Positions 60,887 through 64,000 of a stretch of DNA of 64,000 bases are shown here, piece after piece (the first letter of the stretch is position 1; every line of letters starts with the position of its first letter). The translations under genes and the position numbers were made by a program. Origin of the DNA: Anaerolineales bacterium (lineage in GTDB: Bacteria; Chloroflexota; Anaerolineae; Anaerolineales; Villigracilaceae). The DNA lies in assembly GCA_015075725.1 (NCBI GenBank), contig JABTTV010000001.1, positions 2,666,001 to 2,730,000 of the forward strand. The letters run 5' to 3'. The notes under the pieces are model-generated. The model made no database searches. It saw only the letters and a program-made list of their open reading frames with translations, and was not told the DNA's origin.

Positions 60887-61651
60887 ATGGATACGGTAAT
60901 TGTTAATGGTATTGAATTGGCGTATAGGCGGTTAGGCAAAGGGTCGCCGTTGATCCTAATTCACGGCTACCCCCTCGATCATTCCATTTGGGATGATGTT
61001 GCTTCCCTGCTGGAAAATGATTTCGATCTCATCCTCCCCGACCTGCGCGGATTCGGCGGATCAGGCACAGTGGATACGCCATATTCGATGGCGGAAATTG
61101 CTGGGGACCTGGCAGCCCTGCTTGATTTTCTCGGCGTAGAAAAGGCATCGTTTGCAGGTCATTCGATGGGCGGGTATGTTGCCCTTGCATTCGCCAAGGC
61201 ATATCCAAACCGGGTCAATGGGCTGGCCCTCGTCTCTTCACAAGCCGCGGGCGACACCCCCGAGCGCAGGGAAGGCAGGTACAAAACAGCCGCTGATGTG
61301 GTTGAGAAGGGAGTCTCAGTCGTTGCAGAGACCATGACCGAAAAACTTACCCACGACCAGAAGGTTCGTGACCGCCTCCTTCCGCTCATCCACAAACAGA
61401 GCGTTGCCGGTGTCGCTGGTGCGCTCAAAGCAATGGCGGAGCGGGAAGATCTGACCTCATTTGTCGCATCATTCGAACGAACCCTCGTGCTCATTCACGG
61501 CGACGCCGATGAGTTGATTCCTGTGGACCGCGCGCGGGAGATCAAATTCCTGCTGCCTCCGGCTCTATTATTCGAACTATCCGGAGCGGGCCATATGCCG
61601 ATGATGGAAATGCCCGAACAGACCGCATCTTTGTTGAAGCATCTCAAATAA
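60887..61651 (+). CDS. Alpha/beta hydrolase
   Basis: This 254-residue enzyme shows the oxyanion motif LILIHGYPLDHSIW, the nucleophile elbow FAGHSMGGYVALAF (Ser) and the final His in LSGAGHMPMME. The acid is likely the Asp in HGDADELIPV. Its closest look is 3-oxoadipate enol-lactonase or haloperoxidase-type esterases; the substrate cannot be named. Confidence 0.88.
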   Translation: MDTVIVNGIELAYRRLGKGSPLILIHGYPLDHSIWDDVASLLENDFDLILPDLRGFGGSGTVDTPYSMAEIAGDLAALLDFLGVEKASFAGHSMGGYVALAFAKAYPNRVNGLALVSSQAAGDTPERREGRYKTAADVVEKGVSVVAETMTEKLTHDQKVRDRLLPLIHKQSVAGVAGALKAMAEREDLTSFVASFERTLVLIHGDADELIPVDRAREIKFLLPPALLFELSGAGHMPMMEMPEQTASLLKHLK

Positions 61652-61656
61652 AACCG

Positions 61657-61690
61657 AACCGCCCATCTCTTTTTCATGATGGGCGGCTTG
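61657..61690. terminator. Bidirectional rho-independent terminator
   Basis: A 9-bp stem CCGCCCATC/GATGGGCGG with a 10-nt loop and T runs lies between the convergent hydrolase and response-regulator genes. Confidence 0.85.
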
Positions 61691-61708
61691 TTTTCTGAAT
61701 TCTTTCAA

Positions 61709-62149
61709 TCAGGAGGAGAGCGGTTGGTTTGTCTGGGCTAACGGTTTAGTTTTTTTTAGCGGCGCGGCATCCAAGGTGCCCGTGTTGCGCCTGATCAGTT
61801 TCTTGATGTTCGCCACCAGCACACCGCTTGGAACTGGTTTGACAAGGAAGTCATCCGCCCCGGCATCCAGCACGCTGGCAACCATGCGAGGCTCATTGAG
61901 CGCCGAGAGAACGAGGATCGGCACATTGCTTGTCCTGCGGATCGTTTTGCACACCTGCCAGCCGTCCACATCCGGCATCATTAGATCGAGGAGGACGACG
62001 TTCGGCTCGAACTCACGAACGAGGCGGATCCCCTCCTCTCCATTATTCGTGGTGAGCACATCGAAACCGAAGGTTTTCAGTAACATGCTCATGAGTTCTG
62101 TGATGGCGAGATCGTCGTCGATCACGAGGATTTTGTGGCTGCTTGTCAT
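61709..62149 (-). CDS. Single-domain response regulator
   Basis: This 146-residue receiver domain shows ILVIDDDLAITELM, the phospho-acceptor Asp in VVLLDLMMPDVDGWQV, ILVLSALNEPR (Thr/Ser switch) and DDFLVKPVPSG. After the receiver only about 25 Lys/Pro-rich residues remain, so it signals through partner proteins. No kinase is adjacent. Confidence 0.92.
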   Translation of the reverse strand: MTSSHKILVIDDDLAITELMSMLLKTFGFDVLTTNNGEEGIRLVREFEPNVVLLDLMMPDVDGWQVCKTIRRTSNVPILVLSALNEPRMVASVLDAGADDFLVKPVPSGVLVANIKKLIRRNTGTLDAAPLKKTKPLAQTNQPLSS

Positions 62150-62386
62150 AATCTTTAGTGTTCCCTGCGTGGTTTATCTTGATGCGCAGTGTTCTCATTA
62201 TCATCCAATAGTTTATCTTTTCACTTTGCAGTATATTTACAGGTATTCGGGGGCGATAAATCCGATTCATGGACTGAAATCCTTCCCTGATGTGATTTTC
62301 GTCAGATACAATCCCCCCTCTTTTTGGTACAATATTTCACAATTACATAAAAGAAAGGAAATGCTTTACTGCATCAGGAGGCCGTC

Positions 62387-64000
62387 ATGACGAAATGGGT
62401 TTATCTCTACAATGAGGTGAAACAGGTCGAAAAATTAGCCGGAGGATCATGGGACAGCGTGAAAGCCATCGTGGGCGGGAAGGGTGCCGGCCTGCTCGAT
62501 ATGGCCCGCGCCAACGTGCCTGTGCCCCCGTTTTTTACTGTCACGACAGAAGCGTGTATTGCCTATCAAAAAACCGGGAAATTTCCGAAAGGAATGTGGG
62601 AGCAGGAAATAAGAGCGCTGAAAGTGATCGAAAGGAAGACAGGCAGGAAGTTTGGCGATCCGAAGAAACCCTTGCTTGTTTCATCCCGTTCCGGTGCAAA
62701 ATTCTCGATGCCGGGGATGATGAACACCATCCTCAACATTGGTTTGACAGACCAGGTTGCGGAGGGGATGATTAAAGCGACGAAAAATGAGCGTTTTGTC
62801 TGGGACTCCTACCGCCGGGTGGTCGAAATGTTTGGGACGGTGGTCATGGATATACCGGATGAGGCATTCGAACATCCCCTGGCTCAATACAAGAAGAAAA
62901 AAGGCTATAAGCTCGATATCGAAATGAGGGCGGAGGACTGGAAGGAAATTGTCGGCATCTATAAGCAGGCTTATAAAAAAGCCTGCGGCAAGGACTTCCC
63001 CCAGGATCCATACAAACAGTTATCGATGGCGACCGAGGCGGTCTTCAAGTCATGGAACGGAAAACGGGCTGTTGCATATCGCCGCAAGGAAGGCATTCCC
63101 GATACGCTGGGGACGGCCGTCAATATTTGCACGATGGTCTTCGGCAATATGGGCGACGACTCGGCGACCGGTGTGGCATTCACCCGGAATCCATCCACCG
63201 GCGAAAAGAAAATGATGGGCGAATACCTGCTCAACGCGCAGGGAGAAGATGTGGTGGCGGGAATCCGTAATGCGGACGCGGTGGAAAATCTCAAAAAGCA
63301 CATGCCCGATGCGTACAAGAAATTCATGGACATCACCAACCGTCTCGAAAAACATTACACCGATATGCAGGATGTCGAATTCACCATCGAGCGCGGAAAA
63401 CTATGGATGCTGCAAACCCGCGTCGGCAAACGCACCGCCAAAGCCGCCGTGAAGATCGCAGTGGATATGGCAAACGAAGGCTTGATCACGCGCGACAAGG
63501 CTGTCTTGCGCGTTACCCCTGAACAGGTGGACGCTTTGCTCCATCCCCAATTTGACGATGCGGCGATGAACGCCGCCGAGAAGGAGGGTAAATTCCTTGC
63601 CAAAGGCGTGAACGCTTCTCCCGGTGCGGCGGTCGGTCAGATCTACTTCGACGCCGATACAGCCGAATCCATTGCAAAAGAAAAGGGACAGGACACCATT
63701 ATGGTTCGTCCCTTCACCAAGCCGGACGACGTCCATGGCATGATCGCAGCCAAGGGCGTGTTGACCAGTGAAGGCGGCGCAACTTCTCATGCGGCGGTGG
63801 TGGCGCGACAATTCGGCATTCCCTGTGTGGTGGGAGCTTCGACGATCAAGATCGATCTCGAAAAACGCACAATGACCGCGGGTGGAATAACCCTTAAAGA
63901 AGGCGATTGGATCTCAGTGGACGGGACGACCGGGAAGGTCTTCTCGGGAAAGATCCCGACTTCCGAACCTTCTCTCGAAGAACAAAAGGAATTGATGACC
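62387..64000 (+). CDS. ppdK: Pyruvate phosphate dikinase, N-terminal 538 residues (3' end outside window)
   Basis: PPDK converts pyruvate, ATP and phosphate to phosphoenolpyruvate, AMP and pyrophosphate. The ATG at 62387 has CAGGAGG upstream. The ATP-grasp part (KAIVGGKGAGLLDMA, LVSSRSGAKFSMPGMMNTIL, GDDSATGVAFTRNPSTGEKK) is complete, and the phosphohistidine loop is visible as LTSEGGATSHAAVVARQFG. The PEP-binding domain should follow beyond 64000. The frame stays open to the window edge. Confidence 0.95.
   Translation, partial: MTKWVYLYNEVKQVEKLAGGSWDSVKAIVGGKGAGLLDMARANVPVPPFFTVTTEACIAYQKTGKFPKGMWEQEIRALKVIERKTGRKFGDPKKPLLVSSRSGAKFSMPGMMNTILNIGLTDQVAEGMIKATKNERFVWDSYRRVVEMFGTVVMDIPDEAFEHPLAQYKKKKGYKLDIEMRAEDWKEIVGIYKQAYKKACGKDFPQDPYKQLSMATEAVFKSWNGKRAVAYRRKEGIPDTLGTAVNICTMVFGNMGDDSATGVAFTRNPSTGEKKMMGEYLLNAQGEDVVAGIRNADAVENLKKHMPDAYKKFMDITNRLEKHYTDMQDVEFTIERGKLWMLQTRVGKRTAKAAVKIAVDMANEGLITRDKAVLRVTPEQVDALLHPQFDDAAMNAAEKEGKFLAKGVNASPGAAVGQIYFDADTAESIAKEKGQDTIMVRPFTKPDDVHGMIAAKGVLTSEGGATSHAAVVARQFGIPCVVGASTIKIDLEKRTMTAGGITLKEGDWISVDGTTGKVFSGKIPTSEPSLEEQKELMT

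Overview
The window looks like part of a chromosome from the phylum Chloroflexota, most likely class Anaerolineae. This rests on gene content and protein style, not on a marker-gene search: many Pro/Thr-rich lipoproteins and Tat-exported L,D-transpeptidases, an LCP protein, stacked SPFH proteins and a DUF5678-tailed CCA enzyme. Base composition is moderate except in an AT-richer block at about 47.0-48.7 kb. No rRNA, tRNA or CRISPR array was seen.
Layout. 1-3.7 kb: a two-component system (the regulator is cut by the window edge), an HtrA-like lipoprotein protease and a YHS protein. 3.8-9.9 kb: a membrane protein quality-control operon with a CDF-transporter/HflK fusion, HflC, HflK and a double-parvulin foldase. 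9.9-17.5 kb: an export and thiol-redox cluster with two rhodaneses (one with an in-frame TGA), a CcdA whose first helix appears moved to the C-terminus, a DsbA-like protein, three Tat-exported L,D-transpeptidases and a C39-like protein interrupted by TGA. 17.6-22.8 kb: a second C39-like/TPR protein, a DUF4097 protein, a LysM-M23 peptidase and PlsY. 23-27.2 kb: a copper/metal operon (multicopper oxidase, ZIP transporter, DtxR-type repressor, cupredoxin) behind a DtxR-like operator, next to two decayed genes.
27.3-40.36 kb: a probable integrated mobile element. A long leftward operon carries a ribbon-helix-helix protein, a 31-residue membrane peptide, ParA, a duplicated-module DNA-binding candidate, a replication initiator with a DnaA N-terminal domain, a DUF192-like protein, a TadC/GspF-like protein and an LCP protein. 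The initiator gene contains six 16-bp iterons beside an AT-rich repeat, so a replication origin may lie inside it. The right part holds an excisionase-like protein, a regulated leader with a terminator, and two tandem large serine recombinases. The second recombinase runs into the 3' end of a chromosomal DUF35 gene, which is the likely attachment site.
40.4-46.7 kb: amidase, DUF3891 protein, Kelch lipoprotein and small exported or membrane proteins, punctuated by a repeated terminator. 47.0-53.3 kb: two translationally coupled HEPN-type proteins directly behind a UvrD-like helicase, with a degenerate UvrD-like partner upstream; this is a candidate defence module. 53.4-64 kb: housekeeping genes (SppA, ribosomal proteins L21, L27 and L31 with L31 fused to an RNA polymerase alpha-CTD-like domain, thymidine kinase, Hpt, CCA enzyme, hydrolase, response regulator) and the start of pyruvate phosphate dikinase.
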